A stretch of 5,944 bases of DNA from AC-51 sp036265325 (GTDB lineage: Bacteria; Actinomycetota; UBA4738; HRBIN12). A program made the translations under genes and the position numbers. Positions 1 through 5,343 of this stretch are shown here, piece by piece. Location of the stretch: positions 1 to 5,944 of the forward strand of contig DATAPH010000001.1 of assembly GCA_036265325.1 (NCBI GenBank), given 5' to 3'. Below the pieces are notes generated by a model that was not told the DNA's origin, did not search any database, and worked only from the letters and a program-made list of their open reading frames with translations. The first letter of the stretch is position 1, and every line of letters begins with the position of its first letter.

Positions 1-1220
1 GTCCACGAGCGTCGGTTCAGGTTGTCGGAACCGAGCAGCGCGACCTCGTCATCGATCACAACGACCTTCGCGTGGACGTAGATAGGCGTCCCTTGCTCGT
101 TCTCGATGTCATAGACGGCGACCCGGTCTCCGCCCGCTTCACGCACCATCGTGAGCGTCCGGTGCTGTCCCGTCCGGTGCGCCGGACCGGTGAGCACGCC
201 GTCACGATCGGGGAACCTCGGCACCACGACGATCACACGCAGTTCGGGCTCGCGGCGAAGCGCCCCGGCGAGCGCCGCGCCGACGTCCCGGGACCAGAAG
301 TACTGGTCCTCGATGTACACGAGCGAGGTCGCGCGGGCGAACGCCTTTCGGTAGAACCGCTCGACCGTGCGCTCGCCCATCGGCGCGAACGGGTAGCCCG
401 GCCTCCTCGCCGGATACGTCCGGAGCACTTGGACCGCGTGCGTGCCCGTCGACGTGGGCGCGCGGCCGGACGAAGGGATCGGATCGGGCACCGTCCGTTC
501 TCGCGCCGTCCGCATCCGGACCCAGCGAAGCGGCGAACTGCGTCGCTCGACCGGCGTCGGGTCGTTCCAGCGCTCACGAAACGTCTCGAGGAGCTGCGCG
601 ACGGCCGGGCCGGTGACCATCGCCTGCGCGTCATGCCAAGGTGCTCGCTTGCCGTACCGGCGGTCGAGGTGCTGGGCCTGCTCGTCACCGAGGTGCTCGA
701 GGTCGTCGCGGCGCCCATGGCACAGATCGATGCCACCGACGAACGCCATGTCGGCGTCGGGATCGGTGGGCCGGTGCACGACGACGAGCTTCTGGTGATG
801 GGAGCCGGCGCGCCGAACGCGCTCGTCCAGCAACACGGTGCCGCCCGCCGCCGAGACGATCGCTGCGAGCTCCGTCTCCTCTTCCTCGTTGAAGCCGAGG
901 CCCTTGGGATGCGAACGCCAGAGCAGGCCGCGAACGTCGACGCCGCGACGCGCGAGCTCCGTCAGCAACACCGCGAGCGTCGGGCCGGCGTCGGTCAGCT
1001 TCTCGTCGTCGTCGCCGCGCCAGTCGGCCACGCAGACGAGGTCGCCGGGCGCGAGCTGTTCGAGTTCGGATGCGAGCCGCGCGAAATAGGTGTGCCCGTG
1101 CACCAACGGCTCGACGAGGTTGCCGTCGGTCCACGGTTGCTCACGAACGAGCGACCGGCCGGGGAACCGCCGCTCGTCCTCGTCGAGGAACCAGGGAGGG
1201 ACGCGGCGACCCAGGCCCAC
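1..1220 (-). CDS. Phospholipase D family protein (two HKD motifs), 3' end cut by window edge
   Basis: Members of the PLD superfamily hydrolyse or transfer phosphodiester bonds, typically phosphatidylserine/cardiolipin synthases or phospholipases D. The visible 406 residues carry both catalytic motifs. The first is H142-Q-K144 followed by a long spacer to D157 and FVGGIDLCHGRRDD. The second is a textbook H383-A-K385-x4-D390 followed by GSDNLNRRSW. Other family-like stretches are the N-terminal WFLDEDE, the LVHGHTYFARL block near residue 45, and VYIEDQYFW before the second motif. No signal peptide is seen. The GTG at 1220 is chosen because a TAA in the same frame lies immediately upstream and the family-like N-terminus starts about ten residues later. 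No clear Shine-Dalgarno precedes it, so translation may depend on the 58-codon ORF just upstream. The C-terminus lies beyond position 1. Superfamily membership is firm; the substrate is not known. Confidence 0.93.
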   Translation of the reverse strand, partial: MGLGRRVPPWFLDEDERRFPGRSLVREQPWTDGNLVEPLVHGHTYFARLASELEQLAPGDLVCVADWRGDDDEKLTDAGPTLAVLLTELARRGVDVRGLLWRSHPKGLGFNEEEETELAAIVSAAGGTVLLDERVRRAGSHHQKLVVVHRPTDPDADMAFVGGIDLCHGRRDDLEHLGDEQAQHLDRRYGKRAPWHDAQAMVTGPAVAQLLETFRERWNDPTPVERRSSPLRWVRMRTARERTVPDPIPSSGRAPTSTGTHAVQVLRTYPARRPGYPFAPMGERTVERFYRKAFARATSLVYIEDQYFWSRDVGAALAGALRREPELRVIVVVPRFPDRDGVLTGPAHRTGQHRTLTMVREAGGDRVAVYDIENEQGTPIYVHAKVVVIDDEVALLGSDNLNRRSW

Positions 1221-1397
1221 TTACGTACGACGCCGACGCTCGGCGAGGTCGTCGAACGCCGCAGCAAGATCCGTGGACGCGATGTGCTCCGGCGTCTGCG
1301 TGTCGCGGCCGAGCGCCTGATCCAGATCGGCGAGCTTCTCGTGGGATCCGTCGTTCGCCGGTCCAAGCGCCGTGTCGGACAACTCTCGGGCATCCAT
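1221..1397 (-). CDS. 58-residue hydrophilic small protein, stop codon abutting the PLD start
   Basis: This short ATG-to-TAA frame encodes an acidic, soluble-looking peptide beginning MDARELSDTALGPAND and ending in a basic ERRRRT tail. There is no membrane segment, signal peptide or cysteine. I recognise no family. Its codons mostly end in G or C like the neighbouring genes, which supports real coding. It lies in the same frame as the PLD gene: its TAA (1223-1221) touches the PLD GTG (1220-1218), an arrangement that suits termination-reinitiation coupling. There is no obvious Shine-Dalgarno, but a TACGGT box ends 7 nt before the ATG, consistent with a leaderless transcript. Alternatives are that it is only an upstream leader peptide controlling PLD translation, or that a longer PLD N-terminus was broken by the TAA. 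The second is less likely because the PLD family-like N-terminus begins just after the GTG. Confidence 0.5.
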   Translation of the reverse strand: MDARELSDTALGPANDGSHEKLADLDQALGRDTQTPEHIASTDLAAAFDDLAERRRRT

Positions 1398-1404
1398 GTC
1401 GGCG

Positions 1405-1410
1405 ACCGTA
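1405..1410 (-). promoter_or_regulatory. Candidate -10 element TACGGT for the small ORF/PLD unit
   Basis: The minus strand reads TACGGT, matching the actinobacterial TANNNT -10 pattern. It ends 7 nt before the ATG at 1397, so transcription would begin at or within a base of the start codon. No -35 hexamer is apparent, and the -35 region would fall inside the preceding terminator hairpin, which weakens the call. The same TACGNT pattern occurs before the sigma and ClC genes. Confidence 0.3.
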
Positions 1411-1425
1411 GCAGGAACCCGACAT

Positions 1426-1460
1426 GGAGGGGCCGCGAGCTGCGCGCTCGCGGCCCCTCC
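1426..1460 (-). terminator. Strong hairpin terminator after the exported beta-propeller gene
   Basis: A perfect 15-bp inverted repeat (GGAGGGGCCGCGAGC and its complement) encloses a 5-nt loop, TGCGC. It begins 15 nt beyond the TAG of the upstream gene in the minus direction. The stem is almost entirely G/C. No run of T follows it, so it would be a U-tract-less hairpin of the kind often predicted in actinobacteria. It separates the sigma-factor operon from the small ORF/PLD unit. Confidence 0.75.
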
Positions 1461-1475
1461 CGACGCCGGCTTCTT

Positions 1476-2657
1476 CTACGCTGCGACGATGGCCACGCCG
1501 AACGGCGTCGCACCGGTGGGCAACGGTGTGGGCGACGAGGCCAGCTCGCTCAAGGAGCCACCGCTCACGGCGAACCCACTCACCGCCGCGGCCGCGGCGT
1601 CGACCACGTACAGGTGCGTCCCCGTCGTGTCGAGACGCGCGTCGAACGGGCCGATACCGACGCCACCGCGGAACGGGGTGCTTCCGATCAGCGCCAGCGT
1701 GCCGTTCGCGAGGATCCGGTAGCTCGAGATCGTCGTGCTGCCGGTGTTCACCGTGAACAGGTAGCGCCCGTCGTGGGAGATCTCGACCCAGCACGGCGCC
1801 GTCTGGTTGTCCGCGAACGGCGAGCCGGTGATCGACTTCAGCTTCGCGTTCGGGTTGACGGAGAAGGCGGACACCGAGCCGTTGCCCGTACCACCGTGCG
1901 CGTTCGAGACGTACAGGTGATGAGGGTCGGTCGGCGAGAACTCGCTGCCGAACGGGCCGGCCGCCTCCGCGGGGAACGGCGATCCGGCCGCCGCGGTCAA
2001 GCGACCGTCGGCACCAACGCGGAAGCTGTCGATCAGGAACGTGCTCGGGTCGGTCGTGCCGACCTCTATCCCGATCAGGTTCTTCCCCGTTCCGTTGAAC
2101 AGGATGTCGCCCGGCAAGGCGGTCGGCGGCAGCGACACGGTCGAGTTCGTCAGCGGCGTCAGCCGACCGTCGTCACTCAGCGTGAATCCGGTGTAGTTGC
2201 TGCCGGTGCTGCCGTTGCCTTTGTTGGCCGCGTACACCAGATCGCCGTGGACGGCGATGCTGACCGGCTCGATCCCACCTGAGGAGACGGGGCTGCCGGC
2301 CGCCGGCGTGAGCGATCCGTCAGGCGCGACCGCCAACACGGAGATCTGGTTGCTGCCGGCGTCGACCGCGAGCACCCAGTTGCCGTCCGGCGTCGACTGG
2401 ATCGATCCCTGCGAGCCGACGATCGTGCCCGTGCCGGCGCCACCGGCGGAGAACGGCGAGCCGGCCATCGGGGTGAGCGAGCCGTCGCTGTGCTGATCGA
2501 ACGCACCGAGCGTGTTCGTGCCGGTCGTGTTGTCGTTGACGTACACGTGGCCGACGACGGGCGTCGTCGCCGTTGCGATCGTCGGCACTGCGACGAAGCC
2601 TACGGCGACGAGGGTCGCCAGGCCGGCGCCCCGTGCGAGACGTGCGAGCAAGCGCAT
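1476..2657 (-). CDS. Exported lactonase-type seven-repeat beta-propeller protein
   Basis: This 393-residue protein resembles the lactonase/YVTN beta-propeller family (6-phosphogluconolactonase-like, Pfam lactonase type). The N-terminus is a typical Sec signal: arginines at 2, 6 and 9, a hydrophobic stretch at about 11-27, and an A28-T-A30 site for signal peptidase I, so the mature protein should be extracellular or wall-associated. Seven copies of a DGSLTPxxGSPF-like unit can be counted, degenerating to GGSLSELASSPT in the last, which fits a seven-bladed propeller. The only cysteine, C289, sits in PCWVEISHDGRYLFTVN, matching the equivalent segment of the cytoplasmic paralogue upstream. The ATG is supported by GGGAGG 4 nt upstream. 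It appears to be the last gene of the sigma-factor operon, followed by a strong hairpin. An enzymatic role is unproven; a binding or scaffold role is equally possible. Confidence 0.9.
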   Translation of the reverse strand: MRLLARLARGAGLATLVAVGFVAVPTIATATTPVVGHVYVNDNTTGTNTLGAFDQHSDGSLTPMAGSPFSAGGAGTGTIVGSQGSIQSTPDGNWVLAVDAGSNQISVLAVAPDGSLTPAAGSPVSSGGIEPVSIAVHGDLVYAANKGNGSTGSNYTGFTLSDDGRLTPLTNSTVSLPPTALPGDILFNGTGKNLIGIEVGTTDPSTFLIDSFRVGADGRLTAAAGSPFPAEAAGPFGSEFSPTDPHHLYVSNAHGGTGNGSVSAFSVNPNAKLKSITGSPFADNQTAPCWVEISHDGRYLFTVNTGSTTISSYRILANGTLALIGSTPFRGGVGIGPFDARLDTTGTHLYVVDAAAAAVSGFAVSGGSLSELASSPTPLPTGATPFGVAIVAA

Positions 2658-2661
2658 GGAA

Positions 2662-2667
2662 CCTCCC
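2662..2667 (-). promoter_or_regulatory. Shine-Dalgarno GGGAGG of the exported propeller gene
   Basis: On the minus strand GGGAGG is followed by TTCC and the ATG at 2657. This strong site fixes the start of the signal-peptide form. The rest of the 110-bp gap upstream (2668-2767) shows no convincing promoter or terminator, only a weak 5-bp stem (TGTCG/CGACA), so co-transcription with the preceding gene is likely. Confidence 0.75.
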
Positions 2668-2767
2668 TACGTTGGAAGAACTCGGATGCGGGCTGTTCGA
2701 GCTCGATGATGAAGCGTCGCGATGGGTGCTCCGTGTCGGCCGTCCGCGACAGCGTTACGAGATCCGG

Positions 2768-3256
2768 TCAAGATCCGCCGACGTTCGCCAGTTGTTCACT
2801 CGCATCGGTGAGTGGTTCCCACGTCATCAGCTGGACGCGCAATACGACGTTGAAGCCGTCACCCTCGGCGCGCGGACGAACCTCTCCCTCCAACGCACAG
2901 ACACGGTCGTTGAGCCACGCGTAGCGTTCGTCGTCCGTGACGTGCTGCACCATGCCGAGCAGTTGTCGCATGCCCGACGGGGTCATGACCGCGAGCCCTT
3001 CCCAGCGGAACAGGATCGCCGCACCGTCGTCCGTCTCGAGGACGCCACGGAACGACGGCTCGAGCGCGCCGTCGGCGCGGCGGCGCGGATAGTTCGCGGC
3101 GCGGTACCGCGCCGAGGGGCGGCCCTCGGCCCGCCCCTCGGCGATCAGGAAGCTCTGTCCCTCCGCCCCCTCGGCAGCATCCTCGTCACCCGGCCGGGTG
3201 ACCGTCCACGACTCCGGCGTCGTGAACGTCACCCGGTACAGGTCTTCGAGTTGCAT
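2768..3256 (-). CDS. DUF3237-like small protein, translationally coupled to the cytoplasmic propeller
   Basis: The protein has 162 residues and no signal peptide or membrane segment. The opening MQLEDLYRVTFT, the central LETDDGAAILFRWEGLA (about 73-89) and DERYAWLNDRVCALEGEVR (about 109-127) resemble the DUF3237 pattern of an N-terminal ExLxR strand, a T-x-DGA-x-I strand and a YAWLN-x-x-x-x-x-x-x-G strand. I judge this from memory of the family, whose function is unknown. The ATG at 3256 is chosen over an upstream in-frame ATG (3343) because it overlaps the TGA of the preceding gene by one base (TGATG), a usual coupling arrangement, and because homology-like sequence starts here. Residues 39-46 are a tandem AEGRAEGR produced by a 12-nt near-duplication within a cluster of inverted repeats. 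It sits between two propeller genes of the same operon. Confidence 0.8.
   Translation of the reverse strand: MQLEDLYRVTFTTPESWTVTRPGDEDAAEGAEGQSFLIAEGRAEGRPSARYRAANYPRRRADGALEPSFRGVLETDDGAAILFRWEGLAVMTPSGMRQLLGMVQHVTDDERYAWLNDRVCALEGEVRPRAEGDGFNVVLRVQLMTWEPLTDASEQLANVGGS
3097..3142. repeat. Overlapping perfect inverted repeats inside the DUF3237-like gene
   Basis: Positions 3097-3114 form an 18-bp perfect palindrome, CGGCGCGGTACCGCGCCG. Overlapping it, GCCGAGGGGCGG (3111-3122) is inverted perfectly at 3131-3142 with an 8-nt spacer. On the coding strand the second pair arises partly from a 12-nt near-tandem duplication encoding AEGR twice. RNA from this stretch could form very stable stems. 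The high GC background makes such repeats easier to reach by chance, so function is not implied. Confidence 0.6.
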
Positions 3257-4275
3257 CAGATGGCCGCCAAGCCGGCGATCGTGGTCGTCAGGCCGCCCCA
3301 CGAGCCGGTCGGCTGCAACATGGCCTTCTCGTCGATCGACCACGCCACGACCTGCCCCTGGTCGGCGTCGATCGCGTAGAGGAACCGGCCGTCGTCCGTC
3401 AGATCCTCGTCACGGAGGCCGGGCCGGCCATCCTCGGTCATCCCGGCGGTCGCGTCCTCGAGGGTGAGCGAGCCATCCATCCCGATCGCGTACCGCGACA
3501 CGGCGCCATCGGCGAAGTTGGTCGTGAACGCGTAGCGCCCATCGTTCGAGATCACTGCCCAGCAGATCTCGCTGCGACCGTTCCCGATGCTGGCGGTTCC
3601 CGGGATGATCGCATCGCCGTCGATCCGGTAGCTCGACGCGGCCGCGGCGCCCTTCTCGGCGCCGAACGCCTCGGTGACGACGAGCGTGCCCTCGTTCGAG
3701 ATCGCGAACCCGTACGGGGTCGCGCCGAGCGAGTCGATCGTGCGTGCCTCGCCGAGCATGCCGTCCTTGCCGACCGCGTAGGAAGAGATCTTGTCTCCGC
3801 CGCGCTCGGTCACGACGAGTGCCCGCCCATCGGGCGTGAAGCCGACCTGCGCGCCGTCGGGCGTGGACAGCGGGCGCGTCCCGCCGTCGATCGGGATCAG
3901 GTCGCCGTCGACCAGACGGAACCCGGAGATCGTCGCGTCGCCGGTGCTCAGCACGAACACCAGGCCGTCGTGCTCCGCGACGCTCCGCGGTGCCATGCCG
4001 ACGGGCACCGTCTTGGTGAGCTCGAGCATCGCGCCGTTCACGGCGAACACGCTCACGTCGTTGCTCGCGACGTTCGTCACGAGGAGGTGACGGCGATCAC
4101 GCGTGAGCGTGACCGACCCTTGCGACGGCAGATGCGCGTTCCCGTCTCCCGCACCGCCCGTCGCGAACTCGCCCGCCGGCGCGAGTGAGCCGTCGGCTCC
4201 GCGCGAGAACGCGAGCACCTCGTTGTGCGCGGCGTTCGTCTGCACGAAGACCGCACCTTGCATGGACATCTCCAT
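3256..4275 (-). CDS. Cytoplasmic lactonase-type seven-repeat beta-propeller protein
   Basis: The 339-residue length is close to that of 6-phosphogluconolactonase-like (lactonase, YVTN propeller) proteins. It starts MEMSMQGAVFVQTN with no signal peptide, so a cytoplasmic location is predicted, unlike its exported paralogue downstream. Seven propeller-like units can be picked out from DG-x-L turns: DGSLAPAG, NGAMLELT, DGDLIPID, DGMLGEAR, DGDAIIPG, DGSLTLED and a final KAMLQPTG. Its only cysteine, C238, lies in ICWAVISNDGRYAFTTN, aligned with the single cysteine of the paralogue. The ATG at 4275 is preferred to in-frame ATGs at 4269 and 4263 because AAAGGGGGA lies 6 nt upstream. The gene follows the anti-sigma gene by 101 bp and overlaps the next gene by one base. 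No substrate can be assigned; a sensing or scaffold role in the sigma circuit is speculation. Confidence 0.88.
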   Translation of the reverse strand: MEMSMQGAVFVQTNAAHNEVLAFSRGADGSLAPAGEFATGGAGDGNAHLPSQGSVTLTRDRRHLLVTNVASNDVSVFAVNGAMLELTKTVPVGMAPRSVAEHDGLVFVLSTGDATISGFRLVDGDLIPIDGGTRPLSTPDGAQVGFTPDGRALVVTERGGDKISSYAVGKDGMLGEARTIDSLGATPYGFAISNEGTLVVTEAFGAEKGAAAASSYRIDGDAIIPGTASIGNGRSEICWAVISNDGRYAFTTNFADGAVSRYAIGMDGSLTLEDATAGMTEDGRPGLRDEDLTDDGRFLYAIDADQGQVVAWSIDEKAMLQPTGSWGGLTTTIAGLAAI

Positions 4276-4281
4276 GTCCGT

Positions 4282-4286
4282 CCCCC
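4282..4286 (-). promoter_or_regulatory. Shine-Dalgarno GGGGG of the cytoplasmic propeller gene
   Basis: The minus strand reads GAAAGGGGGA and then CGGAC before the ATG at 4275, giving 6 nt between the G-run and the start. The spacing favours this ATG over the two in-frame ATGs 6 and 12 nt further on. Confidence 0.65.
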
Positions 4287-4330
4287 TTTCGGATCCTTCC
4301 GGACGGGGTCTCGTCGTCCGAACGGCGCGG

Positions 4331-4355
4331 GTCGTTACACCACGGAGCGCGGTTC
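4331..4355 (-). promoter_or_regulatory. Weak candidate ECF-type promoter before the cytoplasmic propeller gene
   Basis: In the gap after the anti-sigma gene, the minus strand has GAACC (4355-4351), 16 nt, then CGAC (4334-4331). Many ECF sigma factors use an AAC-containing -35 and a CGTC- or CGTT-like -10 about 16 nt apart. The -35 half fits well; the -10 half has one mismatch. No equivalent pair was found before the sigma, exported propeller or ClC genes, so there is no repetition to back it. Confidence 0.2.
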
Positions 4356-4376
4356 TTTCGCGGAAGGAAGGCGGAT

Positions 4377-4619
4377 CTAGCGGCGCCAGTCGCGGAAGGC
4401 GTCAAGCAACGCAGCCTTGTCGGTCTCGGGAACCTCTTCTTCGGAGACCATCCCGCTCAGGCGGATCGTTTCGCGCATCTGCTCGAGATAGGTGGCGCAG
4501 CCGTCGCACAACGCGAGATGCTCGTCGACACGGCGTCGGTCATCTCCGGTCAAGGCGCCCTCGATATAGTTCGAGAGCAGGTCGATGACCTCGTGACACG
4601 TCAACGACTGGTCGCTCAT
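4377..4619 (-). CDS. Soluble zinc-finger (ZAS/zf-HC2 type) anti-sigma factor
   Basis: This 80-residue protein shows the ZAS signature H34-x3-C38-x2-C41 with an additional upstream C8 (in TCHEVIDLL), the usual zinc ligand set of anti-sigma domains that clamp an ECF sigma factor. The spacing IEGALTGDDRRRVDEHLALCDGC is typical of zf-HC2. After the finger there is only a short charged tail (residues about 46-80, ending FRDWRR) with no membrane helix and no sensor domain. It should therefore be cytosolic, and release of the sigma would come from a zinc/redox change or a separate partner. The ATG overlaps the TGA of the sigma gene by four bases (ATGA), with AGAGGG about 9 nt upstream. Position directly after the sigma gene makes that its probable partner. 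Confidence 0.9.
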   Translation of the reverse strand: MSDQSLTCHEVIDLLSNYIEGALTGDDRRRVDEHLALCDGCATYLEQMRETIRLSGMVSEEEVPETDKAALLDAFRDWRR

Positions 4620-5266
4620 CGGTCCCGTCCCTCTGACAGGTAGGCATCGAGCTCGCGCCGGATCCGGCTCCGGCCTCGGTGCAGCAACACCCGCTGGTTG
4701 GTCTCGGTGAGGTCCAAGGCGTTACACACTTCGTCGGAGGACCATCCCTGCACGTCACGAAGGCGCACGACCTCCGCCTGCGCCGCGGGCATCGAGTCCA
4801 GCGCCCGGGCGATGTGGTCGAGCGTCTCTCGGCCGAGCAGGCGATCCTCCGGGATCCCTCTCCAGTCGTCGGGGAACGTCCGCCATCCGCCCGGGAACGG
4901 ATCGTCGGGGCCCTGGAACCACGAGGGATCCACCGGATCGTCGTGGTCCCCGGCCAATGCCGAGAACGGTATCGACCTGCCTTCGCGGACACCTCGCGTC
5001 TTCGCGACGTTGGTGACGATCTTGTACATCCACGTCCGAAGCGACGATCGGGCTTCGAACGTCGGAAGGCCCCTCAGGATGCCGATCCAGGCCTCTTGGA
5101 CGCACTCCTCGGCGACCGCACGAGACGAGACGTACATCTGGGCGAGGCGAAGCATCGCCGGCTGATGCTGGTCGACCATCATCATGAAGGTCCTCTCGTC
5201 ACCGGCTAGGAGTCGCTCGACCACAGCGGCGTCAGCGGACGCGGCAACCGCCTGTTGCTCGGGCAC
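4616..5266 (-). CDS. ECF-type RNA polymerase sigma factor
   Basis: A 216-residue sigma-70 family protein with only regions 2 and 4, the ECF layout. Region 2 spans roughly 15-92 and includes AEECVQEAWIGILRGLPTFEARSSLRTWMYKIVTNVAK, the -10-binding and core-binding helices. Region 4 spans roughly 147-212, with ALDSMPAAQAEVVRLRDVQGWSSDEVCNALDLTETNQRVLLHRGRSRIRREL as its helix-turn-helix. Between them lies an unusually long, Pro/Trp/Asp-rich linker (about 97-145, with WFQGPDDPFPGGW and FPDDW). The start is GTG at 5266: no Shine-Dalgarno precedes it, but TACGAT ends exactly 6 nt upstream, fitting leaderless translation. It is the first gene of the operon and overlaps the anti-sigma gene. I do not assign an ECF group number. 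Confidence 0.95.
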   Translation of the reverse strand: MPEQQAVAASADAAVVERLLAGDERTFMMMVDQHQPAMLRLAQMYVSSRAVAEECVQEAWIGILRGLPTFEARSSLRTWMYKIVTNVAKTRGVREGRSIPFSALAGDHDDPVDPSWFQGPDDPFPGGWRTFPDDWRGIPEDRLLGRETLDHIARALDSMPAAQAEVVRLRDVQGWSSDEVCNALDLTETNQRVLLHRGRSRIRRELDAYLSEGRDR

Positions 5267-5272
5267 GGCCGA

Positions 5273-5278
5273 ATCGTA
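5273..5278 (-). promoter_or_regulatory. -10 element TACGAT, leaderless start of the sigma operon
   Basis: The minus strand reads TACGAT, then TCGGCC, then GTG. With the usual spacing, transcription would start on the G of the start codon. It matches actinobacterial TANNNT. I see no good -35 hexamer, as is common for such promoters. A palindrome abuts it directly upstream. Confidence 0.5.
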
Positions 5279-5292
5279 CCGTCGGCCGACGG
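5279..5292. promoter_or_regulatory. 14-bp palindrome, candidate operator between divergent promoters
   Basis: CCGTCGGCCGACGG is a perfect palindrome made of two 7-bp halves. The half CCGACGG occurs a third time at 5301-5307. The palindrome abuts the -10 box of the sigma operon and lies in its spacer region, 41 bp from the -10 box of the divergent ClC gene. A regulator bound here would be well placed to block the sigma promoter. The binding protein is unknown, and GC-rich palindromes do arise by chance. Confidence 0.35.
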
Positions 5293-5333
5293 CGCCCGCG
5301 CCGACGGATGCAGAAGTTCAGCCTCAGAGTGCG

Positions 5334-5339
5334 TACGCT
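5334..5339 (+). promoter_or_regulatory. -10 element TACGCT for the ClC gene
   Basis: TACGCT ends 4 nt before the ATG at 5344 and 7 nt before the in-frame ATG at 5347. There is no Shine-Dalgarno, so a leaderless transcript starting about 5346-5347 is likely, which would make the second ATG the working one. No clear -35 is seen. Confidence 0.4.
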
Positions 5340-5343
5340 CCAG

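Noticed and set aside
72..2282. 736-codon open frame on the plus strand antisense to PLD and the exported propeller
   Set aside because: The translation is Arg-rich low-complexity sequence without any family motif, while the opposite strand carries HKD motifs and propeller repeats. It is a by-product of high-GC codon bias.
2603..2767. Open frame of 55 codons continuing in frame after the TGA of the DUF3237-like gene, including RRFIIELEQPASEFFQ
   Set aside because: It has protein-like codons at first but no ATG or GTG start, runs into the propeller signal peptide in another frame, and stop-codon readthrough has no supporting signal.
3257..3343. Upstream in-frame ATG at 3343 for the DUF3237-like gene
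   Set aside because: It would overlap 88 bases of the propeller gene and add a non-family-like MVDRREGH extension; the TGATG junction at 3256 is the natural start.
2573..3379. 268-codon plus-strand open frame across the DUF3237-like gene
   Set aside because: No recognisable domain, it spans several minus-strand genes and their gap, and the composition is that of an antisense shadow.
4300..4320. Inverted repeat CGGACG/CGTCCG after the anti-sigma gene as a terminator
   Set aside because: Only a 6-bp stem with a 9-nt loop and no T-run; too weak to separate the propellers from the sigma pair.
5301..5320. TGAAC on the minus strand (5320-5316) as an ECF -35 for autoregulation of the sigma gene
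   Set aside because: No CGTC- or CGTT-like -10 lies 16-17 nt downstream; the nearest CGTC copies are about 9 and 24 nt away.
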